Of a stretch of 34,443 bases of DNA, positions 14,432 through 22,575 are shown in pieces (position 1 is the stretch's first letter; each line of letters begins with the position of its first letter). A model generated the notes under the pieces. The model was not told the origin of the DNA, did not search any database, and saw nothing but the letters and a program-made list of their open reading frames with translations. The translations under genes and the position numbers were made by a program. Source of the stretch: a virus; the IMG/VR virus record IMGVR_UViG_3300031972_002136, positions 1 to 34,443 of that record; one strand, written 5' to 3'.

Positions 14432-15371
14432 ATCGTTAATACCCGAAATAAAATTCCATATAGACTTCGCCCGATGCACTAAAAAGGGTTATAGCTTTGA
14501 AGGATGGATTTTTCACCAGACCGAAACTATAAGGGGTATTACCTTCAGAGCGGGAACTCTTTCGCAAATGTGTTATCAGTTTATCGATAGACCAGATGTT
14601 AAAAATGTTTATCCCGATTTACAGAATGATTCAGTAGGTTTTAAGTTTGAATTTAATCACAGTAGTGAACATGACGAATTTGAGAGTTTTGAACTTTTAG
14701 CTAAAATAAACGGTCAAGAATTAAAAGTAGGAGATTTAAAAAAGCCAAAAGACTTATCAGAGATAGGTAAAATAAACAACGTTCATCCCAGCGTCATTGC
14801 TGTGGACGATTTTTATAAAAACCCAGATGAAGTTAGAGAATATGCGCTTGGCTTAGATTTTCAATTTAATAAAGAATACCATAAGGGACAAAGAACAAAA
14901 ACAAGAACTTTTTTTGATGGAACAAAAGAGTTTCTTGAAGATACGTTAAAGAAAAAAATCACAGGGTGGGATAATCAACCTCACAATGGAGTATTTCAGT
15001 TTTGTACGGCTCAAGATCAATTAGTTTATCATACAGATTCTCAAACTTATGCTGCGGTAGTATTTCTTACTCCAAACGCACCAGCAGAATGTGGGACAAG
15101 TTTTTTTAAGCATAGGGGTAATGCTCTCAGAAAATATCCTACCTCAAAAGACTGCATGGTTCACAATAAGTCAATAGATGAGTTGTACTGGGATATGTTT
15201 CAAGGAAACTTTTACGATAAAACGCCTTGGGAGGTCGTTGACGTAATTGGAAACGTGTACAACAGAATGGCTATTTGGGACGCTAAACTAGTGCACGCTG
15301 CTACTCAATATTTTGGAGATAAAAAAGAAAACTCAAGATTATTCCATATGTTTTTCTTCGACGCGCAGTGA
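14424..15371 (+). CDS. 2OG-Fe(II) oxygenase-like protein with N-terminal extra domain
   Basis: Residues 1 to about 110 form a beta-rich module (FEGWIFHQTETIRGITFRAG, then DSVGFKFEFNHS) that could bind a ligand. The C-terminal part contains LVYHTDSQTYAAVVFLTP (HxD) and WDAKLVHAATQYFG with NSRLFHMFFFD, which supply the second His and the Arg of the facial-triad oxygenases. The pattern resembles the DUF6445 group. Such enzymes hydroxylate or oxidise a substrate with 2-oxoglutarate and O2. At the end of a sugar operon it might oxidise a glycan or its lipid or peptide carrier, which is inference. The gene is followed by a promoter motif for the next unit. Confidence 0.6.
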   Translation: MHESLIPEIKFHIDFARCTKKGYSFEGWIFHQTETIRGITFRAGTLSQMCYQFIDRPDVKNVYPDLQNDSVGFKFEFNHSSEHDEFESFELLAKINGQELKVGDLKKPKDLSEIGKINNVHPSVIAVDDFYKNPDEVREYALGLDFQFNKEYHKGQRTKTRTFFDGTKEFLEDTLKKKITGWDNQPHNGVFQFCTAQDQLVYHTDSQTYAAVVFLTPNAPAECGTSFFKHRGNALRKYPTSKDCMVHNKSIDELYWDMFQGNFYDKTPWEVVDVIGNVYNRMAIWDAKLVHAATQYFGDKKENSRLFHMFFFDAQ

Positions 15372-15378
15372 TTTTTAA

Positions 15379-15390
15379 GTGTATATTATA
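15379..15390 (+). promoter_or_regulatory. Candidate phage promoter motif (GTGTATATTATA)
   Basis: The motif begins 17 bases before ATG 15396 of phoH in a 24-base gap. It is one of at least seven similar elements (AAGTGTAWWAWA) found close before start codons in the right half of the window. Confidence 0.55.
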
Positions 15391-15395
15391 TTCAC

Positions 15396-16172
15396 ATGGC
15401 AAACGCTAAAAGAACTAGCAAAAAAAGAGCTAGTATTAAAAAAGAAACGCAACAAGAAATAAGAGATTCTTTAGTTGAAAATACTTTCCACGACAATCCA
15501 ATTAAAAGGCAAATTAAATTAAAGCAATTTAATTGGACGGAAAAACAGAAAGAATTCTTTAAAGTTGCTTTAGCTCAAGATACTAAAATTGTTTTAGTTA
15601 ACGGTCCCGCTGGAACCGCTAAAACTCTTTTATCTACTTATTGCGCCCTTCAGTTATTGAACATGAAGGCGATAAGTGATATTATGTATCTTCGTTCTGC
15701 GGTTGAATCTTCTGATAGAAGTTTAGGGTTCTTACCAGGTTCGGCAGAAGAAAAGCTAAGATTTTTTAATTTACCTTTTTTGGATAAATTGGACGAACTA
15801 CTTGAGTCAACCAGAGTCGAAAAATTGGAAAGCGAAAACAGAATTAGCATGTTTCCAGTAAACTTTGCAAGAGGAATGAACTGGAAAGGTAAATGCGTAA
15901 TTCTTGACGAATCTCAAAATTCCACTACAAAAGAAATAACTACAGTTCTTACTAGGCTTGGAGAGGGTAGTAGGTGTTTCATTCTTGCTGACCCAATGCA
16001 AACAGACATCAAGCAAGGCGATAAGCAACATGGCTTTGAAAAAATGTTTAAATTATTCTCTGATAAAGAAAGTTTCAATCAAGGGATTAAGACTTTCGAG
16101 TTCGGAGAGGAAGATGTGATGAGGTCTGAACTAGTTAAATTTTTAACTAAAAAACTAAAACTGATTTGCTAA
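15396..16172 (+). CDS. phoH: PhoH-like ATPase
   Basis: The 258-residue protein has Walker A as NGPAGTAKT (residues 69-77), Walker B as CVILDESQN (167-175) and the following TRLGEGSRCFILADPMQTD. This is the complete PhoH core of the RecD-like P-loop fold. PhoH is very common in marine phages. Its role is probably RNA or nucleotide metabolism, but it is not firmly established. A lysine-rich N-terminal tail (residues 1-45) precedes the domain. The gene starts a new transcription unit with a promoter-like motif just upstream, and the next gene begins in the TAATG of its stop. Confidence 0.92.
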   Translation: MANAKRTSKKRASIKKETQQEIRDSLVENTFHDNPIKRQIKLKQFNWTEKQKEFFKVALAQDTKIVLVNGPAGTAKTLLSTYCALQLLNMKAISDIMYLRSAVESSDRSLGFLPGSAEEKLRFFNLPFLDKLDELLESTRVEKLESENRISMFPVNFARGMNWKGKCVILDESQNSTTKEITTVLTRLGEGSRCFILADPMQTDIKQGDKQHGFEKMFKLFSDKESFNQGIKTFEFGEEDVMRSELVKFLTKKLKLIC

Positions 16173-16858
16173 TGATGAAGCGTATATTAATTTTAATGTT
16201 TTTGACTTGCAGTTTAAATGGGCAAGGTATACCTAGATTTTTATGGAACCCAGTCGTTAAGCCTATTGAGTGGTTAAACAAAGATGTTAACTCTTCCGAT
16301 TCAAGGCAGAGACTTTTCGATGACCCCCTTAACACAATTACTTCCTACAAATTATCCAGAACGGAATCCAGAGAGAAGCAAACTACTCTTACGATAAACG
16401 ACAAACAAGTAATTGCTACTGATAGATGGTTGGTTCATTATTACGAGTCGAATGGAAGAGTAGGGTTAGATGCGTCAAGGCTTATCCCAATCGAAACGGC
16501 TACAATGACAAGAAGCTACAGGCACCCAGATGGTCAAATGGTTAATGAAACTCTAACTAATACTCATTCCAGCGAGTCAAGTTTAACACCATACGATAGC
16601 AATGATAAATTAGACAATGCTCAATTTTATGGTAATTACTTTGTAATGCCTAACGTATGGGAATCTAATACTGACGCTAATCTAAACGTTGTTGACGACT
16701 CATTTATTTCCCCCTTGCAAAATATTGTATCAACTAGAAATATTACAAGCGTAATGGCTCTTGGGGATTTAGATTACAAAATGAGACTTTTAAGTAGATT
16801 TCCTACAAGATATGATATTATTTTTACAACTGTAAACGGGCAATCGATTGTGCAATAG
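16172..16858 (+). CDS. Exported protein of unknown function
   Basis: The start is ATG 16172 (TAATG overlap) or the adjacent ATG 16175. The first 20 residues, KRILILMFLTCSLNG after the Met pair, form a Sec signal peptide. The Cys in it lacks a good lipobox, so cleavage by signal peptidase I near NGQG is more likely than lipidation. The mature 200 residues are polar with repeated Asn, Ser and Thr (MTRSYRHPDGQMVNETLTNTHS is cut from this region in two overlapping parts: MTRSYRHPDGQ and MVNETLTNTH). No family is recognised. It might be a periplasmic or outer-surface factor or a virion protein. Confidence 0.7.
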   Translation: MMKRILILMFLTCSLNGQGIPRFLWNPVVKPIEWLNKDVNSSDSRQRLFDDPLNTITSYKLSRTESREKQTTLTINDKQVIATDRWLVHYYESNGRVGLDASRLIPIETATMTRSYRHPDGQMVNETLTNTHSSESSLTPYDSNDKLDNAQFYGNYFVMPNVWESNTDANLNVVDDSFISPLQNIVSTRNITSVMALGDLDYKMRLLSRFPTRYDIIFTTVNGQSIVQ

Positions 16859-16909
16859 CCTTGTTACACTAATTAAATAAAAAAAATATTTTATTTTTTT
16901 GTTTTTTTG

Positions 16910-16919
16910 CTGTATTATA
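16910..16919 (+). promoter_or_regulatory. Candidate phage promoter motif (CTGTATTATA)
   Basis: The motif lies about 15 bases before ATG 16925, after an A/T hairpin and T-run (16876-16908). It fits the recurrent GTGTAWWAWA element except for C in the first position. Confidence 0.45.
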
Positions 16920-16924
16920 CAATA

Positions 16925-17284
16925 ATGAATAATTTAAGAGTATATTGTCAGGACTGTGGATGTATGCATTCTTACACCCTGCATAAACCTAATTTTTGCC
17001 AAAGCTGTGGAAGCGCGATGGGCTCTAGTAAACCTCAAGCTCAAAAACGAGAAAGCGCTTTGGAAGAAGAAAATGTAAATGTCAACTTCGATAAAATTAA
17101 TTCATTAGATTTCGAAGCGGAGCATTATAACGCAAGCCCGCAAACTCTTGGATCAATTATGGAGGCTTCTTCAGGTCAAGAAGTTAAAAATAATCAAAGC
17201 TTCAATGAACCGCCGAAAAGGTCAAAACAAGAAATTCTTGAAGAGTTAAAGAAAGAAAGTACAACTCTAAGACCAAACTCTTGA
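16925..17284 (+). CDS. Small zinc-ribbon protein
   Basis: I take ATG 16925 as start; an in-frame TTG 18 bases earlier would place the promoter-like TGTATTATA inside the coding region. The first 33 residues carry C8, C11 (plus C13) and C25, C28 in VYCQDCGCMHSY and NFCQSCGSAMG, a typical zinc ribbon. The remaining 85 residues are acidic and low in hydrophobics, probably disordered (KRESALEEENVNVNFDK). Such proteins can bind RNA polymerase or nucleic acid. It is encoded just before the sigma-like factor, four bases away, so a joint role in transcription is possible. No named family is claimed. Confidence 0.7.
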   Translation: MNNLRVYCQDCGCMHSYTLHKPNFCQSCGSAMGSSKPQAQKRESALEEENVNVNFDKINSLDFEAEHYNASPQTLGSIMEASSGQEVKNNQSFNEPPKRSKQEILEELKKESTTLRPNS

Positions 17285-17288
17285 CATA

Positions 17289-17969
17289 TTGAGCGGCAAG
17301 CCCAAATTCGAAGATTATATAGATATAATTGAGGAAGAAATCCTAAAAAGAAAATCTAAGTGGAGTTTGAACTCTATAGCTTGGATGGATTTTGAGGATG
17401 TTTCTCAAATTATAAAAATTCATATATATAAAAAATGGAGTTTATATAACCCCTCTAAACCTTTAAGACCTTGGTTAAATAGAATAATATCTAATCAACT
17501 TAAAAATTTGATTAGGAATAACTACGGTAATTTTGCTAAACCTTGTGTAAAATGTGCGGCTTCAAATCAAGATGAAGGATGCTCTCTATTTGTAAAGCAG
17601 TGCAACCTGTGTCCGTTATACGAATACTGGAGTAAGAATAAAAAAGACGCGCACGGCTTAAAGTCTTCAGGCGGAGTTAATATAGATATAGACAACAGTT
17701 TAAATGTATCTTACAGATTTGATCATTTTGAATCAAATTCTAAAAAGCTTCACGAAGCGATGCTTTCTAGATTAAAACCTTTAGAAAAGATTGTTTATAC
17801 ATTAGTTTACATAGAGAACAGATCGGATAAAGAAGTTGCAAAAATAATGAATTATAAAACCACAGAAAAAGGTAGGCAACCAGGTTATAAGCACATTAAG
17901 AATCTTAAAAAGTCAATAATAGAAAAAGTCAAAAAGGCTCTCGAAAAAGGTGAAATAGATTTAATATGA
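17289..17969 (+). CDS. Sigma-70-like factor, probable phage late sigma
   Basis: Translation starts at TTG 17289; no ATG occurs near. Residues 30-80 (AWMDFEDVSQIIKIHIYKKW, then PLRPWLNRIISNQLKNLIRN) match sigma region 2, the -10 binding and core-binding helices. Residues 155-215 (LSRLKPLEKIVYTLVYIE, then RSDKEVAKIMNY and KHIKNLKKSI) match the helix-turn-helix of region 4. Between them is an unusual Cys cluster (C86, C89, C98, C105, C108) that may bind zinc. The 226-residue size fits ECF or phage sigma factors. Because the recurrent GTGTAWWAWA motif precedes virion and neighbouring genes, this factor is the natural candidate reader. It overlaps the next gene by four bases. Confidence 0.7.
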   Translation: MSGKPKFEDYIDIIEEEILKRKSKWSLNSIAWMDFEDVSQIIKIHIYKKWSLYNPSKPLRPWLNRIISNQLKNLIRNNYGNFAKPCVKCAASNQDEGCSLFVKQCNLCPLYEYWSKNKKDAHGLKSSGGVNIDIDNSLNVSYRFDHFESNSKKLHEAMLSRLKPLEKIVYTLVYIENRSDKEVAKIMNYKTTEKGRQPGYKHIKNLKKSIIEKVKKALEKGEIDLI

Positions 17970-19051
17970 GCGAAAAAATACAATTATCAGAAGAGCAAAA
18001 ACAAAACATTGTAAACGAGTGGAACTCTCGCGAGGAAAACCCTCCGTCTCTTCTTGAGTTGATAAAAATAGCTTTCCCCGATAAAAACGTAGATGGAAGA
18101 AGCAAAGAGGGAAAAGCTGTTAAAGCTTTTTTAGCTTCGAGAAGTATAAAAGCTAGAGCCGCGCAAGAATACAAAGCTAAAGATGATATAACATTAATTG
18201 ATGACCAAAAAGAGTTTATAGAAAATAATTATAAATTTATGACCTTTGTTGAAATCGCTAGGGTTATTTTTCTCAATGATAAAATTACAAATTTAAACAA
18301 AGAGGCAAAAGTAGTCGAAGCTTATATAAAACAAATAGACCCAAATCATAGCTCAGAAGAATCTATTAACGTAACCCATGACGAATATAAGCCGCCCACA
18401 AGTTTCGAAAAGTCTTTAGCTAGAATAAACAAATATATTTTTGAAAAAATAACTAAAGAAAAAATAACAGCAAGAGATAAAAAAAATATAGAAGCCTTAC
18501 TTGGTTACATGAACACTTTTAGATTTGTTCATCAAATCAATACATACGATTCAACCAACACAAGAGAGCTTTTTGAATCTAGCTTTGTTAGATATACTTG
18601 CGATAAAAACGATCTAACTCAAGAAGAGGTTGATCAATACATAGTTTTATCTTCGGAGGTTGTTATAGCTTCTAATATCCAAAGAAGAGTCGAGCATCTA
18701 CAAAGACTACTTGATGAAGTAGCTGATGGTGATCAAAGGATAGCCATGTCTTTGGTTGAGGCTATAAATACGGCTCAAAATGAATACCATCAGTCTGTAA
18801 ACAGACAGCAAAAACTTCTGGAAAGTTTAAAAGAAAAACGTAGCGACAGACTTAAAAATCAACTTAAAGAAAACGCAAGCATTTTAAATCTAGTTGAATT
18901 ATGGAAAGATGAAGAGTCTAGGGTGAAAATGATAAAACTTGCAGAACTCAGAAAAAAAGCTGTAAAAGATGAAGTTGAAAAACTTAGTAATATGGACGAG
19001 ATTAAAGCTAGGATAATGGGCATATCCGAGGATGAGATTTTAAACCAATGA
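17966..19051 (+). CDS. Putative small terminase / DNA-binding protein with duplicated helix-turn-helix
   Basis: Two similar segments lie in tandem: residues 10-60 (EQKQNIVNEWN, then LLELIKIAFPDKNVDG and GKAVKAFLASR) and 80-124 (DQKEFIENNYK, then FVEIARVIFLNDKITN and AKVVEAYIKQ). Both look like helix-turn-helix folds. The C-terminal half is alpha-helical and rich in coiled-coil heptads (for example QQKLLESLKEKRSDRLKNQL). Position two genes upstream of the large terminase, DNA-binding N-terminus and helical oligomerisation region all fit a small terminase, but no family signature proves it. It starts in ATGA overlap with the sigma gene. Confidence 0.45.
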   Translation: MSEKIQLSEEQKQNIVNEWNSREENPPSLLELIKIAFPDKNVDGRSKEGKAVKAFLASRSIKARAAQEYKAKDDITLIDDQKEFIENNYKFMTFVEIARVIFLNDKITNLNKEAKVVEAYIKQIDPNHSSEESINVTHDEYKPPTSFEKSLARINKYIFEKITKEKITARDKKNIEALLGYMNTFRFVHQINTYDSTNTRELFESSFVRYTCDKNDLTQEEVDQYIVLSSEVVIASNIQRRVEHLQRLLDEVADGDQRIAMSLVEAINTAQNEYHQSVNRQQKLLESLKEKRSDRLKNQLKENASILNLVELWKDEESRVKMIKLAELRKKAVKDEVEKLSNMDEIKARIMGISEDEILNQ

Positions 19052-19788
19052 TATTACATAAAGAGAAAATATTATTTATTCATATACCAAGAACTGGTGG
19101 TTCTAGTATAGAAAAGTATTTCAATTTTAACGGCGACTCAAATTTAAAAAAAATAAATACAGCGCAGCACGTCACTCTAAAAGAGTACTGCGATAGTTAT
19201 GAAAACTTAGATGAGTATTATAAATTTTCCATTGTTAGAAACCCTTGGGATAGATTAGTATCTTGGTATATATGGTCTTACGCAGAGGTTTTGTATTATC
19301 AGTTCTTGGCTGAAAATGGGAAATATTATCCTACAGACTGCAATTCAAGAAGTAAGGCTTGGATAAAAGGCAAAAATTTCCTAAGCGATGAAAGCAATAA
19401 TTACTTAGACACTAAAATGTTTTTAAAGTTTAAAACTTCTTTTTCTAATTTTTTAGATAAAATAGAATCAGAGGATTTGTCAGTAAATAAAGTATACGAT
19501 AACGTTTTTGATGTAAACAATAGACTAAAGTCTAGATGGATCATGCCTCAAGTGAAATGGCTTGAAAATGAATCTAAAATAAAATGCGATTACATATTAA
19601 AATACGAACTTCTTCAAAGGAATTTTAAACTTTTATTAAAAAAGTTAAAGCAACCTTATGAAAAGCTAGAAAGAGTTGGGGCTATAGTAAAAAAGCCACA
19701 CTACAGAAAATTTTACACTAAAAAAAACCAAGAAATAGTATCTAGGGTTTACAAAGAGGATATTAAAAAATTTAAATATGAGTTTTAA
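19048..19788 (+). CDS. Sulfotransferase (PAPS-dependent)
   Basis: The 246-residue protein begins ILHKEKILFIHIPRTGGSSIEKYF. Here IPRTGGSS is the 5'-phosphosulfate-binding loop that binds PAPS, as in the Sulfotransfer_2 group. FSIVRNPWDRLVSWYIWS is the 3'-phosphate-binding motif with conserved Arg and Ser. These enzymes transfer sulfate to carbohydrate hydroxyl groups. The gene lies between packaging genes and not in the sugar operon, overlapping its neighbours by 4 and 11 bases, so it is probably expressed late. A virion glycan or host surface sugar could be the acceptor, which is inference. Confidence 0.8.
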   Translation: MILHKEKILFIHIPRTGGSSIEKYFNFNGDSNLKKINTAQHVTLKEYCDSYENLDEYYKFSIVRNPWDRLVSWYIWSYAEVLYYQFLAENGKYYPTDCNSRSKAWIKGKNFLSDESNNYLDTKMFLKFKTSFSNFLDKIESEDLSVNKVYDNVFDVNNRLKSRWIMPQVKWLENESKIKCDYILKYELLQRNFKLLLKKLKQPYEKLERVGAIVKKPHYRKFYTKKNQEIVSRVYKEDIKKFKYEF

Positions 19789-20716
19789 ATGTAAAGTTTG
19801 CGGTCAAGAGTTTGAAACCGAGAGAAAACTTCACTCTCATTTAAAAAAACATGATCTTAGAGTAGCTTCTTATTACCAGAAGTATTACCCGCGCTATGAT
19901 TTACATGATGGTAAAATAATTAAATTTAAATCAAAAGATTACTATTTCAGCAGAGAATTTAATACTCGTACCAATCAATTAAAATGGCTAAATAGTTTAC
20001 CTGATGAGGAAGCTAAAGACTATCTAAAAAAGCTATTGTTAGAAAGAAAAGAAAAAAAGAATTTAATTTATTCACCTTCTCAGGTTGAACTGAGGACTAC
20101 TTCAATCCCTTCTATAATTTCATTTGAAAAAAAGTTTAACGACTATTATAAGTTATGCGAATCGTTAGGGTTTAAAAATAAATACAAAAATATAGAGAAT
20201 ATAGCTACAGCTTCAATCCCTAAAACAAAAGATTTAAAAGTTTACATTGACAGTAGAGAACAATTACCTCTTAAATTTAATTTACCCACAGAGGTTAGAG
20301 GGCTCAAGTTTGGTGATTATGCATTAAGCGAAAAGTCTTTAACTTGCAACTGTTACATAGAAAGAAAATCTTTATCGGATTTTATATCAACAATTAGCGT
20401 TCAAAACTATGATAGATTTTGCAGAGAGATTGAAAGAGCTTACGAGAATGAAGCTAACTTAATAATAGTGGTAGAAGACACATTAACAAACGCTTTATCT
20501 TTCCCGTATTTACCTCACATATCAAGAAAAATAAAAGTAACACCTGAATTTATATTTCATCAAGTTCGAGACATGATTCAAAAATACGATCACATACAGT
20601 TTTTATTTGTAAAAGGAAGGAAAGAATCTGTAAGGGTTATAGAAAAAATATTTTTCAGCAAATGCGTTTATAAGGACATTGATCTACAATTAGCTTACGA
20701 TAAAAAAATTCTTTAA
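19778..20716 (+). CDS. ERCC4-type nuclease with N-terminal C2H2 zinc finger
   Basis: Residues 4-25 form a textbook C2H2 finger, C5-x2-C8-x12-H21-x3-H25 (FKCKVCGQEF to HLKKH). The C-terminal half has the XPF/ERCC4 nuclease signature: VYIDSREQLPL, LKFGDYAL and YIERKSLSDFISTI, giving the D-x-R, GD and ERK-x3-D catalytic residues. It should cut branched or single-strand/double-strand junction DNA with metal ions. Lying directly before the large terminase, it may trim replication or recombination branches before packaging; this is inference. The length is 312 residues and the start overlaps the sulfotransferase gene by 11 bases. Confidence 0.8.
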   Translation: MSFKCKVCGQEFETERKLHSHLKKHDLRVASYYQKYYPRYDLHDGKIIKFKSKDYYFSREFNTRTNQLKWLNSLPDEEAKDYLKKLLLERKEKKNLIYSPSQVELRTTSIPSIISFEKKFNDYYKLCESLGFKNKYKNIENIATASIPKTKDLKVYIDSREQLPLKFNLPTEVRGLKFGDYALSEKSLTCNCYIERKSLSDFISTISVQNYDRFCREIERAYENEANLIIVVEDTLTNALSFPYLPHISRKIKVTPEFIFHQVRDMIQKYDHIQFLFVKGRKESVRVIEKIFFSKCVYKDIDLQLAYDKKIL

Positions 20717-20720
20717 GAAT

Positions 20721-22553
20721 ATGTGGTATTGTCCTGAAAAATATAAAAAAGACCTAAGCAGCGTAAATAATCAGTTGCTGACGCTTAAAGGTCCACTTGA
20801 AGATAAAGAGGCTAAAATAAGTTTGGCCAAATTTTTAGCTTCGAATTTAGGTATTACTACGGAGTTAATATCAGGCATTAAATTAGCACCCTTTCAGGAG
20901 ATCACACTGAAAGGAATGATGAATCGAAATTTTTCAATGTGTGTTTGGGGTCGCGGCTGCGGGAAGACATTTATAGCTTCAGTGTTCTGCTTTTTGCAGT
21001 GTATTTTTAATCCTGGTACAAAGATATTAATCGCTGGGCCTACATTTCGTACCGCTAGGTTTATTTTTAATAATTTAGAAAAATTAGTAAACTCAAAAGG
21101 TGCCGATTTACTACAGCAAGCTTTTTCTGTTAAACCGTCGAAAAGAAATGACCAATTTGAATGGTCGATTAACGGAGGTACGATTACCGCGATTCCATTA
21201 AACGGGGATAAGATTCGCGGATTTAGAGCTAATATTCTTTTGCTAGACGAGTTTTTACTACTTCCAGAAGAATTAGTAAACACTGTTTTGATGCCTTTTT
21301 TGGTTGCGCCACAGAACATGAAAGAAAGACTTGAAATAAGGCAAGCCGAAGATGACTTGATATCAAAAGGCCACATGAAAGAAGAAGAAAGAATGGTTTT
21401 CGAAAACAATTCTAAGATGATAGCGCTATCTTCCGCTTCTTATACTTTTGAGAATTTATATAAAACTTACAAAGATTGGACAAATAAAATCTACTCAGAT
21501 GAATTAGGCGATGCTGATTATTTTATTTCTCAAATGGGTTATGAGGCTTTGCCAGAGGAGATGATAGATAAAACTGTTATTGAGGAGGCGCAAGAAGGCG
21601 GCTCTTCTCATTCTTCGTTCCTTAGAGAGTATTGCGCTCAATTCACAGACGGTTCCGATTCTTATTTCAGTGCCAAAAAAATGCACGAGTGCACAATTCC
21701 AGACGGAGAGCATCCAACTACTCTCATAAAAGGAGAGTCTGGGTCTAGATATATTTTAGGAATTGACCCATCGTTTTCAAACAGCCCAAGCTCAGACTTT
21801 TTTGCGATGTCTTTGCTTGAGATAGATAATGACACTGGGCAAGGAGCGCTTGTGCATAGTTATGCTGTCGCTGGTGGAGATTTAAAGGATCACATAAATT
21901 ACATGTTCTATCTTTATACAAATTTCAATATAGAGTTGATAGTTATCGATAATGCTGGTTATCAATTTTTAGATAGCTGTAATGAGTCTGAAAATTTTAT
22001 AAATGCTGGAATTAATTTAAAATTTATCGATTTTGAATCTACTAAAGAAGGTCAGGATTACCAGAAGCAGTTAAGAAAACTAAAAAGAGATTTAAATAAA
22101 ACTGATCATAAGATTTGTTTTAAACAAAATTTTACAAGTGATTTTTTAAGAAAAGCAAACGAGCATCTGCAAGCTTCTATAGATCATAAAAAAATATGGT
22201 TCGCCTCTAGAACCATCGCAAACGGTTCAGCTTTCAGCAAGCAATCAAACCAAAGGGTAAATTTAGCTTTAACCGACTGCAAAAATATAGGAGAATTAAT
22301 CGAAGCTCAAGACAGCTTGATATATGCAACAAAAAAACAATGCGCTTTAGTCGAGGTGAAATCTACAGCAAAAGGGACGCAAACCTTTGATTTACCACAA
22401 CATTTAAAAAGAAGCACGTCAGCCCATAGAGCTAGAAAAGATAACTATACCACATTAATGCTGGCTAATTGGGGGCTTAAAAGCTATAATGAAAGCCTAA
22501 ACTTGAATGAAAATGAAATAAATTTTACGTTTTTACCGCAAATGTATCAATAG
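20721..22553 (+). CDS. terL: Terminase large subunit
   Basis: The ATPase half has Walker A as GRGCGKT (residues 77-83), the following KILIAGPTFRTARFIFNNLE and Walker B LLLDEF (173-178). The nuclease half has YILGIDPSFSNSPSSDFF, IELIVIDNAGYQ and later acidic residues expected of the RNase H-like fold. This is a full-length motor of 610 residues that packages DNA into the procapsid through the portal encoded next. It lies 4 bases after the previous gene and 22 bases before the portal gene. No intein or frameshift is seen. Confidence 0.93.
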   Translation: MWYCPEKYKKDLSSVNNQLLTLKGPLEDKEAKISLAKFLASNLGITTELISGIKLAPFQEITLKGMMNRNFSMCVWGRGCGKTFIASVFCFLQCIFNPGTKILIAGPTFRTARFIFNNLEKLVNSKGADLLQQAFSVKPSKRNDQFEWSINGGTITAIPLNGDKIRGFRANILLLDEFLLLPEELVNTVLMPFLVAPQNMKERLEIRQAEDDLISKGHMKEEERMVFENNSKMIALSSASYTFENLYKTYKDWTNKIYSDELGDADYFISQMGYEALPEEMIDKTVIEEAQEGGSSHSSFLREYCAQFTDGSDSYFSAKKMHECTIPDGEHPTTLIKGESGSRYILGIDPSFSNSPSSDFFAMSLLEIDNDTGQGALVHSYAVAGGDLKDHINYMFYLYTNFNIELIVIDNAGYQFLDSCNESENFINAGINLKFIDFESTKEGQDYQKQLRKLKRDLNKTDHKICFKQNFTSDFLRKANEHLQASIDHKKIWFASRTIANGSAFSKQSNQRVNLALTDCKNIGELIEAQDSLIYATKKQCALVEVKSTAKGTQTFDLPQHLKRSTSAHRARKDNYTTLMLANWGLKSYNESLNLNENEINFTFLPQMYQ

Positions 22554-22555
22554 AA

Positions 22556-22565
22556 GTGTATTAAA
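22556..22565 (+). promoter_or_regulatory. Candidate phage promoter motif (GTGTATTAAA)
   Basis: The motif starts 20 bases before ATG 22576 of the portal gene in a 22-base gap, preceded by AGAA. It is a member of the recurrent AAGTGTAWWAWA set and suggests a separate start for the head module. Confidence 0.55.
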
Positions 22566-22575
22566 TTTGTGAATC

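Noticed and set aside
16876-16908. A/T-only hairpin with T-run (AATAAAA/TTTTATT) as a terminator
   Set aside because: The stem has no G-C pairs, so it is too weak to call, although its position between genes is suitable.
17281-17310. TTGACA at 17281 as a -35 box
   Set aside because: It coincides with the stop codon of the zinc-ribbon gene and no -10 hexamer follows at 16-18 bases.
20894-21409. 171-codon minus-strand frame within the terminase gene
   Set aside because: It is antisense to the conserved Walker A and B region of the large terminase; no ribosome site or domain supports it.
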